Positions 29,930 to 41,913 of a stretch of DNA of 64,000 nt are shown in pieces. Source of the stretch: Prorocentrum cordatum (lineage: Eukaryota; Sar; Dinophyceae; Prorocentrales; Prorocentraceae); contig CAUYUJ010013947.1 of NCBI GenBank assembly GCA_963575745.1, positions 286,057 through 350,056 of the forward strand. The letters run 5' to 3'. Below the pieces are notes generated by a model. It saw only the letters and a program-made list of their open reading frames with translations, was not told where the DNA came from and ran no database searches. The first letter of the stretch is position 1, and the number at the start of each line of letters is the position of its first letter. The position numbers and the translations under genes are program-made.

Positions 29930-30166
29930 TCCTCCTCCTCCTCCTCCTCCTCCCTCCTCCTCCTCCTCCTCCTCCCTCCTCCTCCTCCTCCTCCTCCTCC
30001 TCCTCCTCCTCCTCCCCTCTCCTCCTCCTCCTCCTCCTCCTCCTCCTCCTCATCCCTCCTCCTCCTCCTCCCTCCTCCCTCCTCCCTCCCCCTCCTCCTC
30101 CTCCTCCTCCTCCTCCTCCTCCTCCTCCTCCTCCTCCTCCTCCTCCTCCCTCCCCCTCCTCCTCCT
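29930..30166. repeat. (TCC)n microsatellite tract
   Basis: CTCCTCCTC over about 235 bp; poly-Pro/Ser/Leu and poly-Gly/Arg/Glu frames are artefacts. 29762-29929 is GC-rich with no gene seen. Confidence 0.93.
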
Positions 30167-31184
30167 CCGCGCCACTCCGGCCCCCCAAATTTCCCCAAGA
30201 CGGGGTCATCAGCAGAGCGGAGCAGCGACGGTGTTTTCAAGGGCCCCAGAGAGCGCTCAGAGGCCGCCAACACGACGCCAAGGCGGCCTATGTTGATCGC
30301 AGGGCTGCCCAAGAAGCCCCCGAGGAAGCTTTCGAAAGGCAGAACGTAACAAACACGCATGGTTTTCCCAACTGTGTTATAATTCACGTTTGTTACTTGT
30401 GTAGCAGCCAAGACAACTTGCAAGACAACCACTGTGAGCCCCCAGATCGCCCGAAGACGGTCCAGGAGACCTCCAAGAACATCGAGACAGCCCAAGGCGG
30501 CGCCAAGATGGCCCAAGAGGCCCCCAAGACGAGCCCAGGAGGCCCGCGAGACAGCCCAAGGACGCCCAAGAAACGCCCAAGGACTTTCGACAGAGGTCCC
30601 CGAGGGCCTCCGAAGGCGTCTGTCGGACCGCGAGCGTTTGAAGGCAGCCCAAAGGGCCCTCCAGAGACCCCAGAAGGTGTTCAAGAGGCTCCAAGAAACC
30701 CCCAAGAGGCCCCCAAAAGCTCCCCCAAAGGTTCCAAGTACGTCCGAAAGAGGCCCGCCTTCACACCTTACCAATTAGACGAACTGAGAGCTCGAAGACG
30801 GCCCGAGAGAGCCACACATTTGCTTAAGAAACCGTCTGGATAGTTCAGGAGGCCCTCATGACGCCCCCAAGAGGTCGCTCCAAAGGACCCATTTCGTTGC
30901 ATTGTTCCGAATGGAAGCGTATGCGTTATACTTATATTCCTCTCGCTTCGCGGGGTGCACGTCCGGACCACGTACAGTCCAGTCGTTGTCGGGCCTCTGG
31001 GAACTTCTTGGGGGCCCCTTGGAGGCCTCTTTGGGGCCTCTTGGGTCCTCGCGAGGGCGTCTGTGAGGCCTCTTGGGGGCCTCTTGGGGGCCTCTCGGAG
31101 CCCCGTGTGGGCGTCTTGGGGGCGCTCTTGCGCTGTCTGGTCACGTTCGTTTTTAAAGGCTCCCAACTTTGACAATGAATCTTG

Positions 31185-31385
31185 GGCCGTCTGGGCGCCC
31201 TCGTGGGGCCCCAAGAGGGCGACGGGCCCAAATCACAGATTTTCCATAGGTTTTGGTTGGATTTTGTAGGTTTTTCAGGCGCAGGAGGGAGGGGCCACTT
31301 TGGGTTGGCGGAAGTGGTGTGGCCCCTGGGGGGGGGTAGGGGGGCACATAATAATGTAACGCAGTACGATATGTAGCAATTACGC
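31185..31385 (+). repeat. ~200-bp duplicated segment, copy 1
   Basis: GCCCTCGTGGGGCCCCAAGA, CATAGGTTTTGGTTGGATTT, ACATAATAATGTAACGCAGT and ACGATATGTAGCAATTACGC. Copy 2 at 32085-32285 has the same blocks in the same order, 900 bp away. Confidence 0.8.
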
Positions 31386-32084
31386 AATCATTTGATACAT
31401 TGGATACGTTGCATTATATCCTCCGCGGACCTGCCTCTGGCAACACGTCACCTCCGGACGTGGATTTTAATACTCCCTCCCCATATCCTTCCAGCGCCAG
31501 CTCTAATCATGGGCGCCGCCGTGACCAACTTCCACCTGGCTGGCGCTGCGCCGCACTTCGCCCAGAGGGGGAAAATGACAGTACACTCCAGTCGCTGTGT
31601 GGGCTTTGGGGGGCTTCAATGGGGCCTTTTGGAGGCTTCTTGGAGACTTCTTGGAGGCCTCTTGGGGGCTTCTTGGAGCCACTTGGGGGCCTCTTGAGGC
31701 CTCTTGAGGGCGTCCTGGGCCGTCTTGGCGCGTTTTTCTGCCGTTTCGCCCTTTCGGAGGCCGTCTTGGGGGCCTCTCACGGCCGCCTTGGGGCCCTCTT
31801 GGGGTCCTCTTGGGCCGTCCCAGGGGCTTCTTGGACCGTCTTGGGGGCCTCTTTGGGCCGTCTTGGGGCCCTCTTGGGCCGTCTTTGGGGCCCTCTTGGG
31901 GACTTGTTGGTTTGTTCTGGGGCGATTTTGGAAGCTGCTCGGTCCGCAAAGGCGACAACGCTGAAATATCGCCAAAACCATAGGAACATCAATGCTTTCG
32001 GCTTCTGGAGGCGCAGTTGAGGGCGCTCTGGGGGCCCTCTTGGGCCGTCATTGGGTTTTTTTGGGCCCTGTTGGGCCCATCTTG

Positions 32085-32285
32085 AGCCGTCTTGGCGCCC
32101 TCGTGGCCCCCCAAGAGGCCCAAGAGGTCAACATCATAGATGTTCTATAGGTTTTGGTAGGTCTTTGAGCCCTTGGAGGGGGTGGGCACTTTGGGTCGAC
32201 GGATGTGGCGTAGCCCCTGTGGGGGGGGGGGGTATAGGGGGAGACATAATAATGTAACACAAGACGATATGTAGCAATGGGTTGT
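32085..32285 (+). repeat. ~200-bp duplicated segment, copy 2
   Basis: GCGCCCTCGTGGCCCCCCAA, TATAGGTTTTGGTAGGTCTT, ACATAATAATGTAACACAAG and ACGATATGTAGCAATGGGTT match copy 1. Confidence 0.8.
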
Positions 32286-32909
32286 CCTTCTATTTGATAG
32301 GCTTACGCCACATCCGCCGACCCCTATATAATTTACTGCGCCTCTAGAGCTGCATTTCACGAGGATTACCCGAATCATGACACGGCGCTCGACATTGTGT
32401 TTGTTGTTTCGTTGTTGTTGTCGTGCCTCCTGGTGTTCTTTTGTGGCCTTTTTGTGGCATCTTGGCCTGTCTGCAGGCCATATCTAGCCGCCTCGGGGCA
32501 TCTTGGGCCAAGTGTTGAGGCCTCTTGGGGGCTTCTTTGCGGCTTCTTGGAGGCCTTTGAGGTTCTCTTGGGGGTCCCTCAGGGCCTCTTGGGGTTTTCT
32601 TGGGGCCGTCTTGGGGCCGAAGGCTTGAAACAAAACACCCTTTTGGAGCCGTCTGGGGGCCCTCTTGGGCTGCCTTGGGGGTTTCGTGGGCGATGTTTGG
32701 ACCCTCTTCGGCCCCTTCGGCCGCCCGGGGGGATATTGAAGGTTTCTGTGCCCGTCTTGGACGTCGTGAAAGCCGAAAACGCGAGCAGCTTGTGGTGTTG
32801 GGTCCGCGTTTTGAAGAATATGCGCCCCGCGTCACTCCTCCTCTCCTCTCCTCTCCTCCTCTTCCCCCCCTTCCCCCTCCTCCCATCGTCGTCATCATCC
32901 TCATCACCA

Positions 32910-32910
32910 A

Positions 32911-32963
<53 letters not shown>

Positions 32964-33066
32964 CCGTCATCACCAACGCCATCACCGTCATCATCGTCAT
33001 CATAATCCTCACGACCGCCATCATCACCATCATCGTCATCATCATCGCCATCACCATCATTATCCC
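32910..33066. repeat. (CAT)n microsatellite
   Basis: CATCATCATCATCATCATCA with CACC and CGTC interruptions; poly-Ile, Ser and Met frames are artefacts. Confidence 0.92.
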
Positions 33067-33129
33067 TTCCACACGCTTCGTGGCCACATGGGGGGGGCCC
33101 ACCGAAGGCCCCAGTGCCACCGCCCGCAT

Positions 33130-34300
33130 GCGTCACGCACACCCAGTACGAACACCCCTCACACGTTTCGCGGCTCCACCGAAGGCCCCAGTGCCACCGC
33201 CCGCATGCGTCACACACACACACACACAATTCTGCACACCCCTTACACGCTTCGTGGCCCCATACAGAGCTCCTCCGAATGCCCCAGTGGCTGCGTTCGC
33301 ACGCGCCCACCGCACCCATTTCGACACACCCTTTACACGTTTAGTGGCCCCATGAGGAGTTCCACCGAAGGCCCCAATAGCTGCGCGCGCATGCGCCCAC
33401 CGCACCCATGTCGGCACACCCTTCACACGTTTCGTGGCCCCACAGGGAGCTCCACCGAAGGCCCCAGCGGTTGCGTTCACGTGCGCCACCGCACCCATTT
33501 CGGCACACCCCTCACACGTTCCGTGGCCCCATAGGGAGCTCCACCGAAGGCCCCCTTGGCTGCGTTCGCATGCGCCCACCGCACCCACTTCGGCACACCC
33601 CTCACACGTTCCGTGGCCCCATAGGGGACTCCACCGAAACCCACAGTGGCTGCGTTCGCATTCGCCCACCGCGCCCATGTCGGCTCACCCCTCACACGTT
33701 TCGTGGCCCCGTAAAGAGCTCCACCGAAGGCCTCAGTGGCTGCGTTCGCATTCGCCCACCGCACCCATTTCGGCACACCCCTCATACGTTTCGTGGCCCC
33801 ATAGGGAGCTGAACCGACGACCCCATCGGCTGCGTTCGCATGCGCCCACTGCGCCCATGCCGGCACACCCCTCACACGTTTCGTGGCCCCACAGGGAGCT
33901 CCACCGAAGGCCCCAGAGGCTGCGTTCGCATTCGCCCGCCGCACACATGCCGGCACACCCCTCACACGTTTCGTGGCCCCACAGGGAGCTCAGACGAAGG
34001 CCCCAGTGGCTGCGTTCGCATTCGCCCGCCGCACACATGTCGACACACCCCTTGCACGTTTCGTGGCCCCACTGGGAGCTCCACCGAAGGCCCCAGTGGC
34101 TGCGTTCGCATTCGCCCACCGCACACATGTCGGCACATCCTTCACAATTTTCGTGGCCCCATGGAGAGTTCCCTCTCTTTCGTCCAACCTTGTTGCACTC
34201 GCAACTGCAGATGGTTGGGTCCTTCGCATGCTCCCGCCGCACCCATGTCGGCACACCCGTCACGCGGTTCGTAGTCTCGTAGGGAGCTCCACCGAAGGCC
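33130..34300 (+). repeat. 90-bp tandem repeat, about 13 copies
   Basis: CACACGTTTCGTGGCCCCAT starts at 33424, 33513, 33603 and 33693 (89, 90, 90 bp apart), with AGGGAGCTCCACCGAAGGCC, CAGTGGCTGCGTTCGCATTC and GCCCACCGCACCCATGTCGG in each unit. The 30-codon period keeps several frames open on both strands. Nothing identifies it as a gene. Confidence 0.9.
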
Positions 34301-34659
34301 CCAGCGAATGCTTCTTGAGGTTTATTGGGAAACTCTCGGTGGTCTCTGGGGGGGGGGGGTTCTGACGCTTATTGGGAGCCTCTTGGGGGCCTCTTGGGGG
34401 CTTCGTGGAGGCCTCTTGGGGCGTCCTGGGGGCCTCTTCGGGACCTCTTGGGGGCCTCTTCGGGGTTCTGGGGCCAGGGGTATGCAATGTCAGTTCGGGT
34501 TCCCCTTCCGGGGCTCCTCTTGAGGTGCTCTTGGGCTGTCTTGGAGGCCTCTTGGGCCGTCTGGGCTGCACCGAAGGCCCCAGTGCGGGGTCTTACGTTT
34601 CGTTGTTTTTGTACAGGCGAACAACAGAGCATTCTGGCACCCGTTAAAGGGATGTGGTA

Positions 34660-34800
34660 AAGTAGCAGGAGGAAAAGGCGGAGGAGGAGGGCGAGTAAGA
34701 GGAGGATGTGGACAGTGAGGAGGAGGAGGAGTAGGAGGAGGAAAGGGAGGAGGAGGAGGAGGAGGAGGAGGAGGACACAGAGGAGGATGAGGAATGGGGA
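34660..34800. repeat. GGA-rich microsatellite
   Basis: AGGAGGAAAAGGCGGAGGAG continuing to about 34785 with GAGGAGGAGGAGGAGGAGG. Confidence 0.85.
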
Positions 34801-35698
34801 TGAGCAGCGGGGTGAGGTAGGACCGGTGTCGGTTCTCTCGCTTCCTTCGTGACCCTATAGAGAGATCCACCGAAGGCGATATGAACAACGACAGCATTGA
34901 CAACTGCATATGGTTGGGTCCTTCGACAGGCTAATTTTCGCTAAGAGAATGGGCCGATGCTTGTTTTTGGGTGTATCCTTATATTTAATGTGTGTTTGTT
35001 GGGTCCGCAGTCTTGCTACTGATTCAATACATCTTCACGGCAAAAGTGGGTAACCACTGGAGTGCAGTTGTGAGCTGGCCACGAACTGGGCCTTTGTAGA
35101 ACCTGAGTGCGCGAAGCGAGCGCGTGGTCCTAGTCCACATGTGTTTCGCCAAGACCTTGAGTTGTCGCAGCACGTCGGACCAACATGTATACCCCCCTTT
35201 CCCCAAATTCAAGGTTGACCGTTTCGGGCGGTAGGCCGAAAGTCCGGGAGAAAATGTGGACATTCCAATTTTGGGCTAGGGGGAGGTGTGCGAAGCAGGG
35301 GCATTTCGCGCAATTGTGGTTGTTATCAGGCTGCGTCGCCTTAACGCCACGGGTGTGGACACTCTTTGTCCGGGCGCTGGCTCTCTTCGGGGGCCCCACA
35401 TCGCTTCCGAGAGACGGCAGACAGCCGTAAGGGCGGCCCTGGACAGCCCCAAATCACCCCCAAGGCGGCCTCCAAGGGCTTCAGAAGGCTCCAGAGGCTG
35501 CAGACGCTTCAAGAGACGACGCTCAAGACAGCCCCGACGGCCCCAGGAAACAGTCCAGGACGCCTCCCAGAAGGCCAGAACCTTCAGAGCCAGTGGCCAG
35601 TGCGAGATCTATGATTTTGCCTTTTCGCCTTGTCGCTTCCGATGGTCTGCTGAGCCCTCAAGTTCGCCCCCAAGACGCCCCCACAGAGCTCCGTGGGC
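34801..35698. other. No gene recognised
   Basis: Mixed composition, short frames on both strands. 35430-35600 contains the AGGCCTC/CCCAAG decamer family. Moderately AT-rich near 34930-35010. Confidence 0.45.
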
Positions 35699-36241
35699 AT
35701 GTTAGCTCAAGTCCTCTTTTTGTTTGACCGCGTGCTCCCGGTTCTGCGCCGGGCAAGGCCGCTGCGCGCGATGTCGCTGCAGCGCAACGTGGCCCTCCTT
35801 CGCAGCGCCGAACAGCCTGCGAGCCCGCCCTGCACGTTCTCCATCATCGACCTCAAGCAGAGCATCAAGTATCGCCCTCCTCCCACGGAGGAGGAGCTCG
35901 CCGCCTTCAGGCCGCCCCGTCGGTGCCCCGCGGACGGCAGCACCGCCGAGCCTCAGACGGCGGCGGGCGAGCCAACGCGCTGGGCGGGGGCGGCGGTGCT
36001 GGCGCTGCGCAGGAAGCAGAGGTCCAAGGAGCCCCAGGAGTCGGAGGGGGGAGAAGCGACGCCAACAACACCACCAGGGGGCCCGCCTCCGGCGTGGAGG
36101 CCCACGATGCCTCCCCGAGCTGGAGGCTGGGGACTGCTCGAGCGAGAGGAAGGACCGCACCGCCAGGAAGGCCCCCCGTGTTCCTCGCATCTCCCCGTCC
36201 TGGCGGTGTTGGCGTCGCCTTCCAGAAATCCGATGTCCTGA
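35699..36241 (+). CDS. Hypothetical protein, possible first exon
   Basis: Unknown. ATG at 35699, a second in-frame ATG at 35771 starts MSLQRNVALLRSAEQPASPP. Residues 1-25 are hydrophobic-basic (MLAQVLFLFDRVLPVLRRAR), compatible with a signal anchor or transit peptide. Residues about 40-75 (CTFSIIDLKQSIKYRPPPTE, ELAAFRPPRRC) look like ordinary protein rather than repeat translation. The second half is Pro/Gly/Arg-rich. There is no SL relic and no homologous domain, and strand -1 is open too, so confidence is low. Confidence 0.3.
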   Translation: MLAQVLFLFDRVLPVLRRARPLRAMSLQRNVALLRSAEQPASPPCTFSIIDLKQSIKYRPPPTEEELAAFRPPRRCPADGSTAEPQTAAGEPTRWAGAAVLALRRKQRSKEPQESEGGEATPTTPPGGPPPAWRPTMPPRAGGWGLLEREEGPHRQEGPPCSSHLPVLAVLASPSRNPMS

Positions 36242-36829
36242 TTGTTTCCATGCGCGGGGTCCCCGGAAGTCTCGACCCATTCCCCAGGACCGGCTCTTCG
36301 TCCTGAGCCGTGCTCTGACGGCCCCGAGGCCCGGCGAGGTCCTCTCGAGGCCGAAATCGGCGAAAAGCTTCCGTCTTGACTTTTGTCGATGCGTCGGGCC
36401 TCTGCAGCTTCCCAGGGGCGCGCCGCCGCGGAGGCCGCGGCGACCGCCGCGCCCGCCGGGGCGGCCGCGCCCGAGGGCGCCTCGCTCCCGCCGGGGGCCC
36501 GGGCGCGCGGCGCCCGCGCCGCCGTGCTCGTAGGGGCGGCGGCGGGGGCGCACGCCGCTCGCGCGGCTGGCGGGGCGGCCCAGCGGGCCACGGCACGCGC
36601 GCCTCCGAGGCCACGCCCGGCAGCCCGGCTCGCGCCGGCGCCCAGCAGTGGGCGCGGCGGGCGCGCGCCCCTCGAGAGCCGCGCCCCCGGCCGAGCCCGC
36701 TGTCCTTTCCGGGCGCCATCTTTTCGTTTGCAGGGCGCCGTTTTTGGCTTCGCTGTCCCAGCCCATGGCCGTTCAGCTTCACAGCCGAATTATTAACGCT
36801 TCGCGTGTCCTCACCAGCCCGTCCAGAAA
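36242..36829. other. GC-rich stretch with dispersed repeat copy; no gene recognised
   Basis: 36268-36343 is the second copy of the dispersed repeat at 29390. 36400-36700 is CGC/GCC-rich, giving Ala/Arg/Gly frames in all phases, which is uninformative. Confidence 0.45.
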
Positions 36830-37150
36830 CGGGGCGTCTTGGGGGCCCCCTGGCGGTCTTTTGGGCCTCTTGGGACGTCTTGTATGCCGCTGGGAGCCTC
36901 TCGGGGGCCTCCTTCGGGGGCCGCTTGTGGGCTTCTTGGGGGCCTCTCGGGGGCCTCTTGGAGCTTTCTTTGGAGCCATCTTGGAAGAGCTCGAGCAGAG
37001 AAGGGGGGGTCCTTAAGTTGGGCTCCCTCTCGGAAGCCTCCAATATCGCCTCTTGGACCTTCCTTGGAGCGCTCTTGGGGTGCTCTTGGGCGCTCTTGGG
37101 GCCGCCCTGGGTCTCTCTTCGGTTTCTCTTGGGGCCCTCTTGGGCTCGAT

Positions 37151-39097
37151 TGGAGCCATATTTAGGCCTCAGAAGACCATCGAAAACATAAAGGCGAGAA
37201 GGCTAAACTCATTGATGTTCCGTTTTTGTCTGATGTTGGTTGTTATTGGGTTTTCGTGGAAGGTTTTTGTGGCAATTTGGAGCCGTCTTGAAACGGGTTT
37301 GATTCCTCTTGGAGAATCTTGGAAACCAGATTAAGTCAGCTTGTGCTATCTTGAGGCATCTTGGAGGTCACCTTGGGCTCTCTAAGGCGCTCGCGGAGCC
37401 TTCTTAGGCCCACAAGGAACCTCCGACACCTCGCGAAATCCTAGGGGAAGGGGTAAGGGGGATGGGCAAACCCCTCCCCGAAGGGGAAGAGGGAGGGGTG
37501 GGAGAGAAACCGCCCTAGACCACCTGCACCCAGAGCTGGTGGGATTCCCGCTTCGGCTCGTAACTGTCACCTTCGACGCCTGCTCGCCAGGGATCTGGTC
37601 GCGGTCTCTTTCCGACACTTTCCAACACTTTCCGTCTCGCCCGCCACCCAATTTTAGTAATTCAGTTTATGTGGTGGATTTCTCTCTGTTTGGCATTGTT
37701 TGGCGAAACGCTTGCCGTCCCATGCGATTGTCTAAGACATCTCTCCTAAGACGTCGCCCTTTCCGCTTCGCGACGCTCGGTGACGGCGCCGCAGATGCTC
37801 GGAGATTGCACCGTAGGCGCAAAAGAGCTCCCCAACACACTCCAGGAGGGCGCCCAAACGAGCCTGGACACCCCAAAGGGTTTCTACCCGCGGCCGAGGA
37901 ACCCCACAAGGCTCCCAAGAATGAGCCTCAGCACCCCGACGAGGCCCCACAGAGGCCTCCACGAGGGCCCCCACACGGCCAAAATCAGCAGGGTCCCGGA
38001 GATGTTTCTGGTATTGTGTTAGCGAATTTAATTGGTTTTAGGGTTTCAACAAATGGCCGCAGCCACGCAGAGGGCGTGCGTAGCGACGCCCCAAATGCTC
38101 GGTCTCCAGTACTTCTACGTGGCGGCGCCCCCGCAGGCACGCAGAGGGCACGCGTGGCGACGGGGGCGTCGCCACGCAGAGCTTCCAAAGACCAAACATT
38201 ATGAAAACCAATTGTTTCCACTAGTAAAGTAACGTGATTGTCGCGGCCAGTCATCGGAGCAGGGAGGTTCTCAAGCATCTCCCTGCCCGTTGTTCCGGGC
38301 GCTGCCTGCCGCCACTGCAACATTGCCCAGGACCAATCAAAAAGGCTCGCCGATCGAGCCTGCTCGGAGCTGTTGCGGCATTGTCGGCGCGTCACGGGAG
38401 TCACTCGAGGTCTACACGAACGTGTTCAGGTGCTCTCGACTTCCTCCATGCAACAATGTGCATGGCGCGAAACGCCAAAGTAGCATACACAGATTTCAGA
38501 TGCATGCATATACATAGTTAGGCATATATACATATGTGCTTATGTATACGTGTATATATTTATATATACACACGAAAACATATATCTACAGTTATATGTG
38601 TCTACGCATCTATACACACGGACATGTGTAGACACATGCGAGATCCCAGCCCGGGGCCCCGAGGCCCGGGACCTCCCTGACCAGCAGGTCTCCTGGCGGC
38701 CCCCCTTGCGGGATCCGCTTGCCCTTTCGTTGGGTCTCGCTTTTTTCTTTCCCGTCGGTCCCCTCCCCCCTCCCTCCCCTTCCCCCTCCCCCTCTCCTCC
38801 CCTTCGTCCCTCCCCCTCCCCCTTATACATTCTGCCCACCCCCGCTCCCCGCCCCAAGCCGGTCTCCTGGAGCCCCCTTCCCCCCCCCGAGGCTCCGCTT
38901 GCCTTTGGTTGGGCCTCGTCGGCCTCCCTCCCTCTCTCTCTCTCTGGCCCCCCTTGTACATTCTGCCCCCCCCCGTTCCCCTCCCCGAGCAGGTTTCCTG
39001 GAGGCCCCCCCCGAGGCTCCGCTTGCCCATTGTTGGGCCTCGTTCTCTTCTTTCTCGTCGGCCCCCCCCCCCCCCCCCTCTGTCGGGGGCGGCGAAG
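37151..39097. other. No gene recognised; mixed repeats
   Basis: 37440-37510 is G-rich. 38040-38190 repeats ACGCAGAGGGCRYGCGT-type words. 38505-38640 is TATA/ACAC-rich. 38760-39090 is C-rich (CCCCTCCC) with two similar ~110-bp halves (GGTCTCCTGG... GAGGCTCCGCTTGCC). Nothing here supports a gene. Confidence 0.45.
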
Positions 39098-39172
39098 TGG
39101 GGGGTGATGACTAGGGGGGGTGGAGATCATGGCGGGGGCCACGATATCTCCCCAGGTTTCATGGCGCATCTT
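39098..39172 (+). repeat. Dispersed ~75-bp repeat, copy 2
   Basis: GGGGTGATGACTAGGGGGGG, GATCATGGCGGGGGCCACGA, CCCAGGTTTCATGGCGC; see 28937. Confidence 0.8.
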
Positions 39173-39180
39173 CTTATTTC

Positions 39181-40030
39181 ACCGCCCCCCCCGGGCCGCG
39201 CACATACCCCTGGCTATGATTTGCGCCCCCCCCCTCTTGGACGCCCTCCTCTTTGGCTGCTCCCGACTCTGGGCCTCCCATGGCAGCCTCCGCGTCTTCC
39301 GCCGCTCTCCCGCCGAGACGCGCGTTTGCGTGCAGTCACACGACGGTTAACGCAGATCCAGATGCATAGACCCGAGTGCCCCAATTGTTCGCGCTAGGCG
39401 TGGTATATGCGGCGATGAGGTGGCATATATAATATCAACCATACATGTACAGTATCTTAAGCGCACGCTTGAAAGCGCATGCCATGCGTGACGATCAGAC
39501 ATACTTGTGCGACCACTTGAATCGCACGGCCATGTTCATACTCACCGTGGGTTCATACTAGTACCCCAACGTGCGCGATGCACATACGTATGTACAACTG
39601 TGCACATATATATAGTGTACGCGCAGGTATTATGCCATGCGTACACAGCGTACGTCATACAGAACAGTGGTTCATAATGTAAGCCACTATGTGCACACAA
39701 TACGTCGGCACGTATCACCACATGTATACGTAAATGCGTGCGCGTGCCCATGAACTTACACTCGCACAGACATGCAGTGTGCATATGACCATGTCACTGC
39801 ATATCAGTGCACATCAATTAACACGCTTCACACAGTGCGGGCATGCACGCAATCGTAAAACCGAGGCCTACGTACGACGTTGTACCGTATCGCACAGTCC
39901 CACGTGCTATACAAGTCTACGACATGCCGCACTACATCACGCGACACCCACACGCCCTGGGACACCACATAGTATGGGACACGCCCGCACCACGGCACAC
40001 CACGGGATACCACGTGGCACCATGGAACTC
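39181..40030. other. No gene recognised; AT-richer, alternating ACGT DNA
   Basis: 39400-39960 is rich in CATACGTACAC-like alternating purine-pyrimidine words. Frames are short. Confidence 0.45.
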
Positions 40031-41504
40031 CACGGGGCATCTCGGGACACCTTTGGGGCCCTTTTGGTAGCCTCTTGGTGCCCCTCTTGGGGCTTTCCGA
40101 GGAGCTCGGAGGAGCTCTGAGGGGCCAACACCAGACAGATCTGTGATCTATCTGGAATTGGACTCTCTCAGAGCTCTCTTGGACTTTTCTTGGACCTATG
40201 GGAGGCCCTCTAGGGGCTCTCTTGGAGGCCTCTTGGGGTTTTCCGAGGAGCTCGGGTGCGGAGAGGTTCCAAGAAGGGTCAAAGCCAGATAGATCATTGG
40301 TTTAAATGTTTTTAGGTTCTCTTGGAGCCCTCTTGGACCTCTCTTGGACTTCTGGAAGGCCCTCGTGTGGCCCGTTTGGAGGCCTCTCGGGGCTCTCCGA
40401 GGAGCTCGGAGGCGGCGAGGCTCCAAGAGGGGTCAAAACCATATTAACCAGTGATCTATATATGTTTTTAGGCTCTTCTGGAGCCGTCTTGGAGGAGGAG
40501 GAGTAGGAGGCCTTTCTTGGACCTCCGAAGGGCCCTCATGTGGCCCCCTTGGAGGCGCTCTTGGGCCCTCTTGGAAGCCTCTTCAGGCCCATCTTGGGGC
40601 ATTTGGAAGAGCTCGGAAAGGCTCCAAGAGGAGCCAAAGCGAAATAGATAAGTGATATGTAGGTGTGTGTATATATTTGTGTGTAGATACACATACATAC
40701 ATATATGGTATTTGGTCCTCTTGGAACCTTCTCGGAGAGCCTGAAGACACTGCGGGGGCAGTCAACAACACCATAGTGACCCCAGATGCATTTTTCACTG
40801 TCACGATCTATCGGTCTCAATATCATCTCACAATCGACCGTACTATACCCGCCACCGTGCCCTGGGCACGGGATGGGCGTGTCCTCAGGTCCCTTCTTCG
40901 AATCCTCAGTTCGCTGGATTCAGGATTCTTCAGGGGCCCGGACCCCAAATTCTCAAGTCTTCTTGGGCTTGGCGCGGTTCCTCTCGGCCTTGCATAGTCT
41001 CCCGCTTGACTTTGTCGGGCCCAAGAGGGCCCCAAGACGGGCCAAGAGGGCCCGACGACGCTCCCAAGACGGTCCAAGATGGCCCCGAGTCGCCGAAAGA
41101 CCCCTTCAAGACGCCCAAGATGGCCCACAGACGGCCCAAGAGGCCCCTAAGACGCCCCAGAGGTCTCCAAGAGGCCTCCCAAGAGGGCCCCAAGAAAGAG
41201 GCAACAAACATGTTTTTCCATATGTTTTTGAAGGTTTTGGGGGTTCTCGCCTTTTCGGCTTCCCGGCGCTACTAGACGGCCGAAGAGGCCCCCAAAATAG
41301 CCCAAAGACGGCCCGAGAGGCCCCAAGACGGCCCCAAGAGGCTCAGCCCAAGAGGCCCCCAAGACGGTTCCAACGGGGCGCCCAGACGGGGGACTTGAAC
41401 GAACATGTCGAGCTTTCGGCTCCCAACAGTCCCTGAGAGGCCCCAACAGGCCACAACAGGCCCCCAAGACGCCCAAAAGAGGCCCCCAAACGGCCCCCAA
41501 ATGG
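40031..41504. repeat. GGCCTCTTGGG decamer family blocks flanking the LTR element
   Basis: 40031-40640 mostly plus sense, 41020-41504 minus sense (CCCAAGAGGCCC). The copia element inserted at 41505 lies inside this array, and the array resumes beyond its right end (CGGCCCCCAAGACG at 59012). Confidence 0.8.
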
Positions 41505-41757
41505 AGTTTGAATGGGGTTGGGAAACCCAACCAACAGTTTCGCCTTCGGCGAAGCCCAGCTCCCGCTCTGTTGTACCGTAGTAACGATCGTCCCAGTAGT
41601 GGGGGGCGAGCCATCTCAACCAGTATTTTGGTATCGATGGCAAACAGTACACCTCGCGTTGGGGTGTAGTCAGATCTGGGCGGCCGGCCGCTTGAGCCAC
41701 GCGGCTGCGGGCACACGTTCGCTTCCGCTCCCTATGTACCCCAGCTCACTTTAGAGT
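41505..41757 (-). repeat. 3' LTR of the copia element
   Basis: 253 bp, AGTTTGAA ... TTTAGAGT on the + strand. Aligned by eye with the right LTR there are about 17 substitutions and one 3-bp indel (~93% identity). It contains the TTCGCCTTCGGCGAAGC hairpin. The ends are not the usual TG...CA. Confidence 0.85.
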
Positions 41758-41913
41758 CGGGGGGGAGGGAAACGAGACGTGGGTCCGCCGCCCCTATACA
41801 GCAGGCACAGCAGCTAGTATCTTCGAAAGGACAGCAAAAGGGTGGGGCCGTAAGGAAGATGTACCCACACGCAAGTTGCCTTGCCTGTGTTATTTTGTAC
41901 ATGAAGATACTCC

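Larger units (their letters stand above)
30430..32760. repeat. GGCCTCTTGGG decamer family, both orientations
   Basis: Degenerate ~10-12-bp words. 30430-30760 reads CCCAAGAGGCCC (minus sense), 30990-31180, 31590-31910 and 32500-32720 read GGGGGCCTCTTGGG (plus sense). It recurs at 34370-34600, 35430-35600, 36830-37150, 40030-40640 and 41020-41504. Open frames in it (Trp/Ser/Gly-rich or Pro/Lys/Arg-rich) are artefacts. Confidence 0.85.
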
